From contig OY754970.1 in NCBI GenBank assembly GCA_963576475.1, positions 32,465,119 to 32,529,118 of the forward strand: 64,000 bases of DNA, in the 5' to 3' direction. The position numbers and the translations under genes were made by a program. The number at the start of each line of letters is the position of its first letter. Position 1 is the stretch's first letter. This document shows, one piece after another, positions 22,010-32,449 of this stretch. The notes under the pieces were generated by a model, which saw only the letters and a list, made by a program, of their open reading frames with translations, was not told the DNA's origin and did not search any database. Source of the DNA: Molanna angustata. Taxonomy: Eukaryota; Arthropoda; Insecta; Trichoptera; Molannidae.

Positions 22010-22435
22010 GGGTTCATAGTAATCATTCAATTGTTATTACCTGCTGTGGTGTATTCACGCAGACAATTTTTTTAGCCTTCAAATCATGACATGTCTGACG
22101 GTCAAGGGCACTTGCTCATTATTGTTTGAAACAAATTTTGTTGTCAAAATGGATATTTTGTCGACATTTTGACCGTTTTGTCATTTAGATGCATCTCTAT
22201 TATCGGTGTAAGCTCTATATTAATTTTTGACTAAAATAAATAATTTAATACCTACGTGTATTAATACTCTCAAAAATGCATTATGTTTGTTATCTCTTAT
22301 CTGTGTTATATTTTTTACCTTTCATATATTGTTTGTAGAACAAAAATGACGCCTCTATATTAACAAATTTCTGTATTCCTAAATACTTAGGTATATTTAG
22401 TTATGCATATCTTTTCAACTTGAATTTTTTTATCG
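22010..22435. other. unassigned
   Basis: Nothing recognised. Confidence 0.4.
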
Positions 22436-22725
22436 AATATTGTTTTTTTAATTGCATATACGCAAACATTGGATTTTTTCCCTTTCGGGAGTCAAATGAT
22501 ATTTTTATTGACAAACTTTTTTAACATCTCAATAGAGACGAAGTTGGGATATTGTAGAAGAACCAGGAACTCGAGACACCTACAGGACTTACGACCTCTC
22601 ATAGGCTGGTTTACGTGATCACTTTATGCGCTTGCGCAACGTTCACCAATTATGCCTTGTTATTGAGTTCCCTTATCAATGTAATTTTTAAAAGTTCTAT
22701 ATATTTGAATAGTGTGTAACGAATC
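22436..22725 (-). repeat. dispersed repeat family B, copy 2
   Basis: Reverse complement of much of 11910-12325: ACATCTCAATAGAGACGAAG, TTATGCGCTTGCGCAACGTT, GAGTTCCCTTATCAATG. It also carries GCAAACATTGGATTTTTTCC, shared with 50575. Confidence 0.7.
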
Positions 22726-23057
22726 ACCCTAAAAAAAGGAACCATCCTATTGCCATCTTGAATTTTTTAATTTCCAGTGTTATTCCGTATTTATTTTTGT
22801 ATTTACTTTTTTTACTGTCTTATTATTGTTATTATATATTTTCATTAAGATACATTTTCATTCCGCGAAATTCAAAAAAAAAATAGCAATGTTTTTTATT
22901 TTTAGATTTTTGTTTATTTTATTTAATTTTATATTGCTTCTTGGGATTTATAATTAAGCTTGTTACGTTAGTATTTTTTAGTATATATTTTTTATTTTTA
23001 TCGACTCCTATGGCATTGTAGTTTCGTCGTTAGATTTCTCTTTATCGTTATTATCTG
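22726..23057. other. unassigned
   Basis: AT-rich, nothing recognised. Confidence 0.4.
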
Positions 23058-23388
23058 CAGGGAAAGTCCCGTTCCATGGTAACCCATATCGTGGTGGTTA
23101 TCCACGTTATAAACCTATGTAGCAAGAGTATTCTATATAGAACATTTTAAAAATCTAAACCGAGGGTTTTCATTCTGCCGATTGACCGGATTTGCTTCCC
23201 TGGGAGGGCAAGTCTGGTTAATCGTCGAAATCAAAACCCTCGTGATTACCTATGTCATGGATATAATTATCATATGGAGTTGTATAACATCTTAAGATAT
23301 TATAGAACTCCATAACATAATTATATCAATGATATGGGTAAACATGGATGGTTTTGATTCCGCCGGTTGATCAGACTTGCTCACCTGG
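23058..23388. mobile_element. foldback MITE, copy 2 with adjoining partial copy
   Basis: 23199-23388 repeats the element at 9187: GGGCAAGTCTGGTTAATC on the left, GGATGGTTTTGATTCCGCCG and GATCAGACTTGCTCACCTGG on the right. Directly to its left, 23058-23203 is a partial copy whose right arm (GGTTTTCATTCTGCCGATTG, GACCGGATTTGCTTCCCTGG) shares the CCTGGG junction. This indicates tandem or nested insertion of the same family. Confidence 0.7.
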
Positions 23389-23487
23389 CTTGATATGTAT
23401 TTAAAAATAATTAAAAATATGTTGTGACACAATTGACTGCCAGTTAAATACTGACCTATGAATCGTTCTGAAAAGTAGTATGATGTC

Positions 23488-23520
23488 TATTTATTTATTT
23501 ATTTATTTATTTATTTATCT
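23488..23520. repeat. (TTTA)n microsatellite
   Basis: TATTTATTTATTTATTTATT tract; on the minus strand it forms the AATAAATA tail of the adjacent LINE-like sequence. Confidence 0.8.
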
Positions 23521-23880
23521 ATGGGTACAAACAGCCACAATTACAAAAATACATTAAATAAGACAATTACCCACATAAGGAAATTACGTTTGAAATATGG
23601 TAGTACACGAAGGTAATGTCAAATTGCTTGTACTTCGTAAAGCTGTCAAACATGGGTTGATACATAGGTACATATCGATTGACCCTTATAGATTTAGAAG
23701 AGTTTGTACATTTCGCAGTCTTATACAAAATAAGGTGATCAATCAAATTAATTATCAGATTGCATCTCGTACAGAGATCGGGCACACTCTGAATGTAAAG
23801 CTATACTTTGCTTTTTGAGTACTGTACCGTGATAACAGTCACGTAGATTCGCGAGTGTCTGCATAGATACACAAAATGTA
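23521..23880 (-). mobile_element. probable LINE 3' end
   Basis: On the minus strand an open stretch, SVPDLCTRCNLIINLIDHL with KYKQFDITF further on, is followed by TAATTGTGGCTGTTTGTACC and a TAAATAAATAAA tail. The layout resembles the C-terminus and 3' end of a non-LTR retrotransposon. No catalytic motif is present, so the class is uncertain. Confidence 0.45.
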
Positions 23881-24042
23881 GGTATTATTATATTTACTTT
23901 TTTGATAATGGAAACACTGATCGGTTCATTGTCGTAGGCTGGTCGTGTTACCTCCCTCCCCTCGGTTGTCTTTACCATTCAAACATTTGCCATCGTGGTC
24001 AATGCTGCGAATTCACCATCGCGAGGAACAGTTTTGTTAGAC

Positions 24043-24387
24043 CAGGGCTCGGCAAGCTTTTAGAACAATTCATAATATTATGTAATTTTTGTCTATCGAT
24101 AGTTTAACGCCACCATGAAGAATTTTTTGGTCGAACCAGCGGAAACTCGATTCCAATCTCAATTTATGCTTAGAACCTACGTACTCCATTACTCCCTTGT
24201 TCTCCATTTTAACGTACTTTCAAATGACGATTACGCTTAGAAGCTACCGTTTTTTCTCAGTCATATATTTTACTAAAATTGTAGTTTTTGAGCGAAAATT
24301 CAAAATTGGGGTTGAATAAGAGTGGCAAAAGTAAAGATGCAGGACTCGGCAAGTTTTTGAGACAAATTTTATGATTTTTTTTTGTAT
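24043..24387. repeat. two direct hAT-like ends
   Basis: CCAGGGCTCGGCAAGCTTTT at 24043 and GCAGGACTCGGCAAGTTTTT at about 24338 are similar and in the same orientation. CAGGG..CGGCAA resembles hAT terminal repeats, but inverted partners are not found. Probably solo ends or a tandem remnant. Confidence 0.3.
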
Positions 24388-24452
24388 CTTCCTTCAGCGA
24401 TCTCCCCACTGCTGGATGGTAGGCCTCTTCTAGATTTTCATATATCTCCAAT
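24388..24452 (-). mobile_element. RTE-type LINE 3' scrap
   Basis: The minus strand reads NLEEAYHPAVGRSLKED, the usual last residues of the subfamily at 11296. Only about 60 bp long. Confidence 0.6.
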
Positions 24453-24867
24453 ATATTGCTCTAAAGCAGTCAAATTTATTAACAATGGCCTCTTTTGATA
24501 TGTTTTTTTTTTATTTATTTATTTTAGATTTGGTACACGGTTAATACACAATACATATAAACAAAATATCAATCATAACAAAGCAACCGTGCCCTTTTTA
24601 TCTGTGGGTATACAAATTAAAGTATAGACAAAGTTATTTTGTTAATAACATTACATTATATGATAATAATATAAAAAAAAAAAATATATCAATGACTAAG
24701 GCAAATCATAAGTATAAAAGTACAAAAAATATAAAGAAACTTATAGAGATAAAACATACATACACATAGATCAATAGGTAGGTATATACAAAACAGCACC
24801 AGAAAACTATGATTATAGAAAATAGTGGAAGCATTATTCAAAGGCGGTAACCCACATCTTAATAAAA
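24453..24867. other. AT-rich; contains a short repeat E scrap
   Basis: GAAAATAGTGGAAGCATTATTC..AAGGCGGTAACCCAC (24817-24855) resembles the reversed left end of the block at 26628. The remainder is unassigned. Confidence 0.4.
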
Positions 24868-25020
24868 TAAAATATTTATTTTTGTTTTCAGTCTGGATCT
24901 GTGAGGTGATAAATATCTTTTGTCTTCAGAATGTGGCAACTTGTTATTGGGTGCGTGTTAATTCAATATTTGTCATAGAACCTGTTAGTTGCCCGAAAGG
25001 AATATTAAATAAATTATTTT
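24868..25020 (+). repeat. SINE family 1, body without head
   Basis: GTCTGGATCTGTGAGGTGAT, CAGAATGTGGCAACTTGTTA, GGGTGCGTGTTAATTC, CCTGTTAGTTGCCCG, and an AATATTAAATAAATTA tail. Confidence 0.75.
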
Positions 25021-25545
25021 TAATCTGATTTCCTATTAATTATTTATAAAAACTTGCACATTTTATTGAAAAAAAAAAACGGGATTCAAAGAAAACCAAT
25101 ATCAACAAGTAAAATTCAAATTAGTAAAAAAAATAATTGTGTAAAAATTACATATCAATAATTATTCTAAGTGTAGAATGTATACAAAAATGAATCACAA
25201 ATTTGCACACTTATATCAAGATCTGCTACTTGCCGACCTCTGCTAAAAGGCAGTGAATTGTGCTAAATATAGAAAGTCATATTCGACCTCCATCTTCCGT
25301 ACACAAATGCTGACTACATCCATTCAAACATTATTGTTTGATTCCAAGTTATAATGTTATAGCTATAAATGCATATTATTAATTTTTAACTCTTTGTTAT
25401 CTTGAATTGATCACATATGTAATAAAACACAATTTTGCAAAGAATTAACTTAATTTCCTTATCATTTTTTGGAAGTTATAGATTAATATCTTTTCAATAC
25501 CTATAAATTAACTTTTCGCATGAAAACATCGAGGACATACTATTC
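25021..25545. other. unassigned AT-rich sequence
   Basis: Nothing recognised. Confidence 0.4.
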
Positions 25546-25547
25546 AG

Positions 25548-26160
25548 AGAACATACTGATTACAAATTTTCCAGAATACTTCAAAATAAACACATTGCAA
25601 GACAGAAGGGCCTTATTCGATTAACTGTTACTGTATAAAATATGCAACAACCTAATTTACTCCCCCGATTTATTAAAAACTATATCACTCCACGTACCAA
25701 ACAGGCATACTACTTACTTCCGATGGCCATACAACTCCGGTAGAGCTTTAGCCTCCTGAACAATAGCTTTCCAAGCCTTCCTGTCAGCTGCAGTGGACTC
25801 CCAGTCATCACAAGCATTCAGCACGTTCAGATCTCGGGTAACATTGTCCATCTATCTCTGCCGTGGTCTTCCCAGGGGTCTCTTGCCCACATGATTATTT
25901 TGCGTAATACGTTTTGTGGCTCTTTCTTCCCCTGATCTGATAACATGTCCAATCCAAACTAATCTTCTGGACCTGATTTCGCTGGTGATTAAACAGGCAT
26001 ACCCGTTCGAAAAAATTATTTCATCTACCTACTTGCAATACTAATTACAGATATCACTCGACTATTTACAGAATTCAACGTGACAATAATCTAAAATTTA
26101 AACACACAGACATTTCCCACGACTCCATAGAAACTTACCGTAAACAAATATTTTTTTAAT
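25548..26160 (+). pseudogene. Jockey/CR1-type LINE C-terminal fragment, interrupted
   Basis: Read across the insert at 25711-25990, the + strand gives NTLQDRRAL (25595), LLYKICNNLIYSPDLLKTIS, VPN and, after 26003, residues ending in a KQIFF-like tail. This is the conserved post-RT region of Jockey/CR1-like proteins (RRxLFDLxLLYKxxNN). It contains frameshifts and no catalytic core. The interruption has a clean 12-bp target duplication. Confidence 0.7.
25711..25990 (-). mobile_element. LINE insertion (5'-truncated), 12-bp target duplication
   Basis: AAACAGGCATAC occurs at 25699-25710 and 25991-26002. The 280-bp insert encodes on the minus strand RLVWIGHVIRSGEERATKR, KRPLGRPRQR, and ends with WKAIVQEAKALPELYGHRK before a stop, which is the C-terminus of an RTE-like pol protein. 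It is nested inside another LINE. Confidence 0.85.
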
Positions 26161-26627
26161 TCCAGTTCTCTAATTCTTTCAAACAAGCTCTTTCCTTCAC
26201 ACCAAATTATTCCTCTTTATCCTCATTTTATTATCATTATGTATTTTTATTAATAATTGTTTTTTTCCTCTTATAATTGTTACTTTTTTACCTACTGCTC
26301 CTGAGCATACTTGTTTAAAACTTTTTAATTCATTCTTTTTTTAAATTGAAGAAAACATTATTGGATTTTACTAATTTTAATAGCTGTAGTTTTCTGAAAT
26401 AAAATCAATAACTACTAACTCGATCTATTGAGAAAATTTATAAACAATGATTAATTTTCTTTGGGTGCAGTTTTGCTACCACATCATATCCAAGAATAAA
26501 AGCCCCAAAAATATACCATTTTAGCCTATATATTTTTGTACTTATTAATTTGAGGTAATCATTATTTAGGAATTTATACGTATATTTTTTCTCTGCACAA
26601 GTTAACATAATTTGATTATTATATATG
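26161..26627. other. unassigned AT-rich sequence
   Basis: Probably the 3' end of the preceding LINE at first, then nothing recognised. Confidence 0.35.
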
Positions 26628-26912
26628 TGCTGTGAGGCACCGCCTTAGAATAGTGCTTCCACTCTTTTCTATTATCATCGTTTTAGGGTGTCCCGTCCCG
26701 TAAGAGCCGGGTAATAGAAAAATACAACAGATAAAATAATATCTCGCAAAGTTCTCAGCAATGAGGTTCACCACCTATTCTGAATGCAGTGCCTTTGTTT
26801 ATGAGACGAGATAAGTGTGTGGGCATACACGCATTTGTCGCACTTCCTTTTATGAGGATATGCACACCCGCACTCCTGTCGCTAGCTACTCCACATTCTG
26901 GGATATGCCATG
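26628..26912 (-). repeat. dispersed repeat family E
   Basis: Right part AGGATATGCACACCCGCACT..CATTCTGGGATATGCCATGA is the reverse complement of 32343-32420. The left part (GTGAGGCACCGCCTTAGAAT) resembles, reversed, 24817-24855. The CATACCATCA end suggests an RTE-like LINE 3' region, not proven. Confidence 0.55.
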
Positions 26913-28015
26913 ATGGTATGAATTAATGAATATATTTATGATTAAGTACCTACGTGACTATCTACAATATTTTGTTGCATGTTCATTGCATCTTTAACCC
27001 ATTTACAATTTTTTCAATCGCAGTCATCAACTGTATTATGTGAATGAACTCTGTAATTACAGACATTGGTAAGAAGAACAATATGTATATTGTAGATATT
27101 ATATCTTAAATCGAATAAATTATAATTATGGGCGCTTTCTTCTTATTACTATAATTTTATTTATTTGTATTAAGTATAACAATGTGTACAATGACGGGTT
27201 TCTCGCCACTAAGTAATCTTTTTCAAGTATATTTTATTTAGATATATAAAAAAGGACAATATCTTACATTTAGTACAAGCAAATATACAATTTAAAAGAA
27301 TAACAAAATCACACAGGACCTGTATACAATAAAAATAAATAGAAAACAACAATATCTTCCAATATTCAACAAAGAACACAAAAACAAAATAACTTTTCCT
27401 TTGGTTACGAAAAGGCTTTTAGGCTGCCTCAGGTTAGTCTGAGGCTGTCATAAACTCCACCGACTTCTCGTCGGGTAGGTGTGAACTTCAAAATCAAAAT
27501 TATCAAGAATAATTTTTTTAAATAATGCGGTATAAGTACATTTTTTAAATTTTAAAATAAAATTTTTCACATTAAAATTATTTGCTGTCTTATTGTGTAC
27601 AACTTCAACTGCTCAGGCAAATATTTAATTCAGGATAATCTGTTGCATTTTAAAATTGACCGCACTGTTCTGTTTTTAATAATTTATTTTTATTTATGAT
27701 GATGTAACTTTTAATATATTTATGATGAAAATTAAATGTATTTTGATGATAATATAAAATACTACTAAATAAGGTTATGACACAACAAAAATAAAAAAAT
27801 ATGTACCTGTAATAATGATAACAGAAAAAGCAAACAAAAAAAAACAAAAACAAAAATTGATTATAATAACAGTGCATAGCAATGATAGGAAAACAAAATG
27901 ATAAGGAAAGGAAAAGGATAGGTATTATTATTTTATTCTCCGTTGTATTGCTCATAAATAGTACCTTCACTTTAGCAGTTGTTTATGTGATAATAGTAGA
28001 ATTTATTTATGGTAC
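26913..28015. other. unassigned AT-rich sequence
   Basis: Contains a reversed tail-like phrase (GTGTACAATGACGGGTTTCT) near 27184 and two small stem-loops near 27423-27480. A minus-strand 106-codon open frame at 27650-27970 is Tyr/Phe-rich low-complexity and not called. Confidence 0.4.
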
Positions 28016-28504
28016 ATACATACATACCATCACGCCATGTCCCTTGCGGGGTAGGCAGAGAGAACCAAACGCCACATTTTTCTATCCTGGCACGCATTTC
28101 TCGCCTCGTCCACATTCATGCATCGTCTCATACATGCTCGTCTGTTGCTCACACTTCTAACATTTCCGTCTTTCAGAATATCGTTCACATGGTCGTTCCA
28201 TCCCTTTCTTGGGCGTCCCCGACCTCTCATTCCATTCCTTTCCGCTCTGTATATTTTCTTCGTCAGGCGCTCCTCATTCATTCTCCCCATGTGACCAAAC
28301 CATCTCAATGTGTTCACCTTCATTCTAGTAATGACATCTTTCTTCAACTTACATTCTTTCCTTATGTCCTCATTTCTTACCCTGTCATACATCGTTCTAT
28401 TGCAAATTCTTCTTAACGATCTCATTTCAACTGCATTTATTCTGCTTTCGTGCGTCTTCTGCCATGTCCAGGTTTCACTTGCATTCACTTGCATAGTGCC
28501 AACC
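28016..28504 (-). pseudogene. RTE-type LINE C-terminal fragment, best-preserved copy of its subfamily
   Basis: On the minus strand an open frame ending at the natural stop near 28030 reads ESRINAVEMRSLRRICNRTM, RNEDIRKECKLKKDV, NTLRWFGHMGRMNEERLTKK, GRGRPRKGWNDHVNDIL, CMRRCMNVDEARNACQDRK and LSAYPARDMA. This is the standard C-terminal region of an RTE-like non-LTR polymerase common in Lepidoptera. Flanking TTATTT(A/T)TGGTAC at 28003-28015 and 28505-28517 (one mismatch) is a probable target duplication, so the copy inserted 5'-truncated without RT core. Other pieces of this subfamily are at 1591, 8464, 10835, 41435 and 45935. Confidence 0.88.
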
Positions 28505-28517
28505 TTATTTTTGGTAC

Positions 28518-29298
28518 CTAACTATAAATGCTATTAATAATACAGTGAACATACTGATCATAGCAACGAGGAAGTAGAAGGACGCAGGAGTATTGTTTAA
28601 AAGATATTTAATAAATAATATATTTTTTTCTTAAATATTTGTATAGACGATGTAGAACATAATTCAGGCTTTCTATCCGGAAAACACATATTTAGAGCTT
28701 ACTATCCGGAAAACGGTATCCTGTTATCCGGCAGTTCCGGTATCATTATAAGTCTACAGGATCCGGCATCATTTGGCCGGATCCGGTTAATTAATAATAT
28801 AGGTTAATTGGTAGATGATACAATTATACATAAAATATACACTACATATTTGTTTCCTAGAATCTTTTTTACGAAACCAAATGTTTATTTATGACCGTTT
28901 GTAAGTTAAACTAGTAAAAAGGATTAACTCATTTTGCGATAGATGAGCCTTTTATTAAAAAGATGTAATGACTGTTACAATTATATGAATGAAACTTTGT
29001 GGCGTTCCTAAATTGTCAACTTATAATGATCTCAGTTGGTAATCTTGATTTATTTAGAATTAATTGATTACCTACAATCTAAGAAATTACACTAGACAAA
29101 AAAAATATTGGTGTTATAACACTGTAAATAATTTTGTTTTCATTGTAATACACTCACTCTATCATTTACATTATATCGTTGATTTTGGAATGAAAAGGAA
29201 AAATAAATTTGATGCGACCAATCTTATCGGATCCGACCGGGTTGAAATCGGTGCTGGATTGCAATCCCTACACATATTCAATAAATACTTATCCAATT
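28518..29298. repeat. unassigned, with TCCGG-rich segment
   Basis: 28680-28795 contains repeated CTATCCGGAAAAC, TTATCCGGCAG and GGATCCGG(CAT)/GGCCGGATCCGG. TCGGATCCGACCGGGTTG near 29225 may be a matching end of a decayed element. No coding frame. Confidence 0.35.
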
Positions 29299-29355
29299 TT
29301 ACTCTCCAATACTTACTATGCAATAGTGAGTACTAATCATGATTTCACAATCTTC
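29299..29355 (+). repeat. short dispersed repeat, copy 1
   Basis: TACTCTCCAATACTTACTAT..GCAATAGTGAG..CATGATTTCACAATCTTC matches 30510-30566. Confidence 0.6.
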
Positions 29356-29599
29356 AATAATGAAATAAATACAATTCTTTGTTTTTTTTGTTGATCATAT
29401 CAAATATGTATGAAAACAATTGTATACTTATCGTTTCATATCTTTGGTATGTTATGTTTTGTGTAGGAGATAACAAGCGGAAGTTTGACGAAGGGAAAAC
29501 ATTTTATAAATACAAGATGTGTTTATTTTTTCTTTGACTCTTTATTTTAATCTTGCTTTGATTGATGTATGGATGCCTCGGAGTTTCGATATTTCCCGT

Positions 29600-30269
29600 C
29601 TGTTTCATCTTCGATTCGTGTTTTCTCTAATCTCCGTCCTGTAATAAATTGACCCGAGCGGAGCAATAAAAGGTCTCAGTTTCCGGCACGTGGCACCGGC
29701 ACCCGCTCCCGATATTATGGTCGTCTCCGTGGTCCTTTTTTGTCTGTCCTCTGAAGTGCACCAGGCGATGGAAATAGCCCTTGGGCGCGATGACTAACAG
29801 ACCGCCGCGGCCGCTGATGTGACATGTGCAGCGGGCCAACTCATCGCGACCCTCGTCGAAAGTTCGTTTCGTTATCTGTTGTTTTGTCGAGGCCGAGTGG
29901 GCTTTTTTCCAAATGACCCCGATTCTTTTGGGTCATGAGGGACGACCCGGTCCCATTCGATGAAAGTGTCTTTTGATTCCCTCCCGCTTTTGTTTTGCAA
30001 TTTTCGTGTTGACACTTTTGACGCCGTTCCTCCTCGTCTGCGGATTTTCCTTCTCCTCATCCAGCGGATACTGCTGTTGTATCGGGTTGTTGGGAATTAT
30101 TGGGCTTGACTCATTTCTCTTTCCGTGTGTCGTTCTCCGTGTGTTCGCATCGCCCCTGTACTTTGGTGGTTATGTTTGTTTAATTCGCCCGCTGTATTTT
30201 AGTGTTTTATTATTATTACTGTGCTTAATTCAATCTTTGGAATAAGGGCCGCACTATTATTTTTACCAG
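29600..30269 (+). other. candidate untranslated first exon / promoter region
   Basis: About 650 bp of unique, GC-rich sequence inside an AT-rich intron, ending TTTTTACCAG followed by GTAAGTACC, a near-perfect 5' splice site at 30269/30270. It includes GC blocks (CCGCCGCGGCCGCTGATG, GGCACGTGGCACCGGCACC). Reading frames are closed before the donor: the longest ends at TAA 30243-30245. An untranslated leader exon spliced to a downstream exon such as 46207 fits best. Its own start site is unknown. An enhancer is the alternative. Confidence 0.45.
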
Positions 30270-30509
30270 GTAAGTACCATTTATTTTGTTTATTTTTTAT
30301 AGAATACAACAGCAAAAATGACAATTTATACAAAAACATATTAGTATTTTTCACAGTGCCAATAAATTATAGTATTCTAATAAGTATTATCAGGTATATT
30401 ATTAAATTTCAATAAATTTGATAAAAAGATTTTACAAACGAGTGCTTGTCCTCTAGTGAAGGAAAATATGTTTTTTATTGTGTATTTTTTATGTATACTG
30501 TGATTGTGT
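30270..30509 (+). other. presumed intron
   Basis: AT-rich after the donor at 30270. Nothing recognised. Confidence 0.4.
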
Positions 30510-30566
30510 TTTTACTCTCCCCACTATGCAATAGTGGAGGTGGAGAGTCACGATTTCACAATTTTC
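30510..30566 (+). repeat. short dispersed repeat, copy 2
   Basis: TACTCTCCCCACTATGCAAT..TCACGATTTCACAATTTTC, as at 29299. Confidence 0.6.
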
Positions 30567-30667
30567 AGCGTATTTTTTTTACATCCATTTCTCAACGGGT
30601 ATCATGTAGAGAGTGCACACTGTGAGTTTTATCGTGATGTGTTCGTTTGTATCGCATACGCCGTACG

Positions 30668-30862
30668 GATTATCCTTTTTGTGTCCTCTCTACAGCCCAA
30701 ACTGATCGACTTCATATTAACATCATGTTTGTAAAGCGCATAGACCCAGAGCTGATAAGTTTTCCATAGACAACTTTTAATTTCCTCTATGAATTCATCA
30801 TTAAAATTTACCTTTTTTGTGTCCTCTCTGCAGCCCAAACTATAAGTCCGATTGACTTGCTT
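30668..30862. repeat. partial duplication, about 137-bp spacing
   Basis: TTTTTGTGTCCTCTCTACAG..CCCAAACT at 30675 recurs as TTTTTTGTGTCCTCTCTGCA..GCCCAAACT at 30810, each followed by a GATTGACTT/GATCGACTT phrase. Confidence 0.65.
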
Positions 30863-31109
30863 AATAAGACTATCCCATCCACATGTACTTCCAATAAATG
30901 TGTCTGTGAGCAATCGGGCAAAATCTTAAGTTAGTTGATGACAGTTACGCATTCTTGGAATATTTTATGATTCGCTGAATAAACTCTCTTTTCATTTTTT
31001 TCTCTTTGTAATTTTTTTTATATTTCTTACTCTTTTATGTTATTTTTTTATCAATTTATTTCTCACTTAATTAGTACTGTACCAATTTAACTAAGAGACT
31101 TCACGTTGC
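30863..31109. other. unassigned
   Basis: Nothing recognised. Confidence 0.4.
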
Positions 31110-31192
31110 TCGGGTTGGTTGGAAGAAATTGCCTTATGGCAATAAACCTGCCTTTGTGCACATGTACATAAATCATATAAATAAATAAATAT
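31110..31192 (+). repeat. LINE-type 3' tail
   Basis: GGTTGGTTGGAAGAAATTGC, then CTTATGGCAATAAACCTGCC, TTGTGCACATGTACATAA and a TAAATAAATAAAT end. Same tail as SINE family 2 and 13981. Confidence 0.6.
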
Positions 31193-31311
31193 TGAAAACT
31201 TAATGATATGAAAATGCATCATAGATTACTTGAGGTGAACATATTCCTAAAAATCTATAAAGAAAATTGAACTCGAGGTATAGGTTCCTGGTTCAAAAAA
31301 ACGTATAGTTT

Positions 31312-31430
31312 TTTTTTTCTCTGTATTCAGTCTAGATTTGTGTAAAACGACCAATATTATCAGTCTCATAAGTGTGATTACCTGCAAATTGGGTGCGTAT
31401 TTGATTACTATTTCATAAATTGAAAATAAA
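31312..31430 (+). repeat. SINE family 1, strongly diverged
   Basis: CAGTCTAGATTTGTGTAAAACG and GGGTGCGTATTTGATTA correspond to the body of family 1. GGTTCCTGGTTC near 31283 may be a decayed B box. Confidence 0.5.
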
Positions 31431-32342
31431 AATATTTGTTATACAATTTATAATAACTAGGTTGATCTATGATGCCGTTGGTGTCCGTTCATAACCATGT
31501 TCACATTGTTCCATTTTCAGTTATCAGTTACGTTACAGTTTACTTTAATATTTTTACAATTTTCGAACATAATGTCATATCATCAGTTTAATATCTTCAA
31601 AGAATCGGTGATTCAGCGAGTGAAGAGGGTTATTAACAGTAGTTAATACAGATGAAGTCATTAGTGACGTATGACATTTATTTAAGTTTTTTTATATAAA
31701 CTGTTGGTTCTATATATACATATAAATATTCATTGAATTGGTTTAATTTTTTTCTAGCTATCGTTAAGTTAAATATATAATGTACGCTCACTTAGCTACG
31801 GTAATTGCGGTATCAATTTATGAATTAGTAGAATTGTGTACGATTCGTATTTGGTATATGCATACGTCATGTTATGTTTATTATTAGTTCTATAATTGAT
31901 TTCTATATATGTACGGATAAATCGTTATCGTTTCTGACATATAAAAGGATAACGGATAAATTTATGTGGTGATGAGTATGTAATATATAAAGAAGAGATT
32001 AAGGCGGAAATATAAATATTTTTGATTTATTAACTTTGAATAATTTAGATTTTTTACATTTATTAAATTGACAACAAGCACAATCATTTATTCATTTATT
32101 TGGTACAGAAAACAGCGACAACAAAATAATATACAAAACAATAAAATTGAACATGCGCAAAAACACATATTGCACACACAGAATACACACACATATAATC
32201 ACATATCAAATTATAAACAGTAAGGCTGACAAACAAAATAAAATTAAACAGAAAAGAAAAACGTTATTAAATAAAATAGAAAAATTTAGTAGTGTGTAGG
32301 GGATTTTGAAATTATGTAAATTGTTAATATAAAAAAATATTA
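31431..32342. other. unassigned AT-rich sequence
   Basis: No gene or family repeat recognised over 0.9 kb. Confidence 0.4.
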
Positions 32343-32435
32343 TACATACCATCACGGCATATCCCATATTGTGGAGTAACCAGCGACAGGTGTGCGGGTG
32401 TGCATTACCTTATAAAATGAAGCACGACATCTTAA
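32343..32435 (+). repeat. repeat family E scrap
   Basis: CATACCATCACGGCATATCC..GCGACAGGTGTGCGGGTGTGC, reverse complement of 26850-26912. Confidence 0.6.
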
Positions 32436-32449
32436 ACTTTTTAAACAAA

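Noticed and set aside
23488..23520. CRISPR-like spaced repeats
   Set aside because: Simple TTTA microsatellite; no CRISPR array exists in this window.
27650..27970. Minus-strand 106-codon frame with hydrophobic runs
   Set aside because: Composition is explained by poly-A/T and AAAC tracts on the other strand.
29973..30245. 90-residue hydrophobic frame in the GC-rich block
   Set aside because: Begins at a non-ATG codon, ends before the splice donor, no signal or family resemblance; better seen as untranslated leader.
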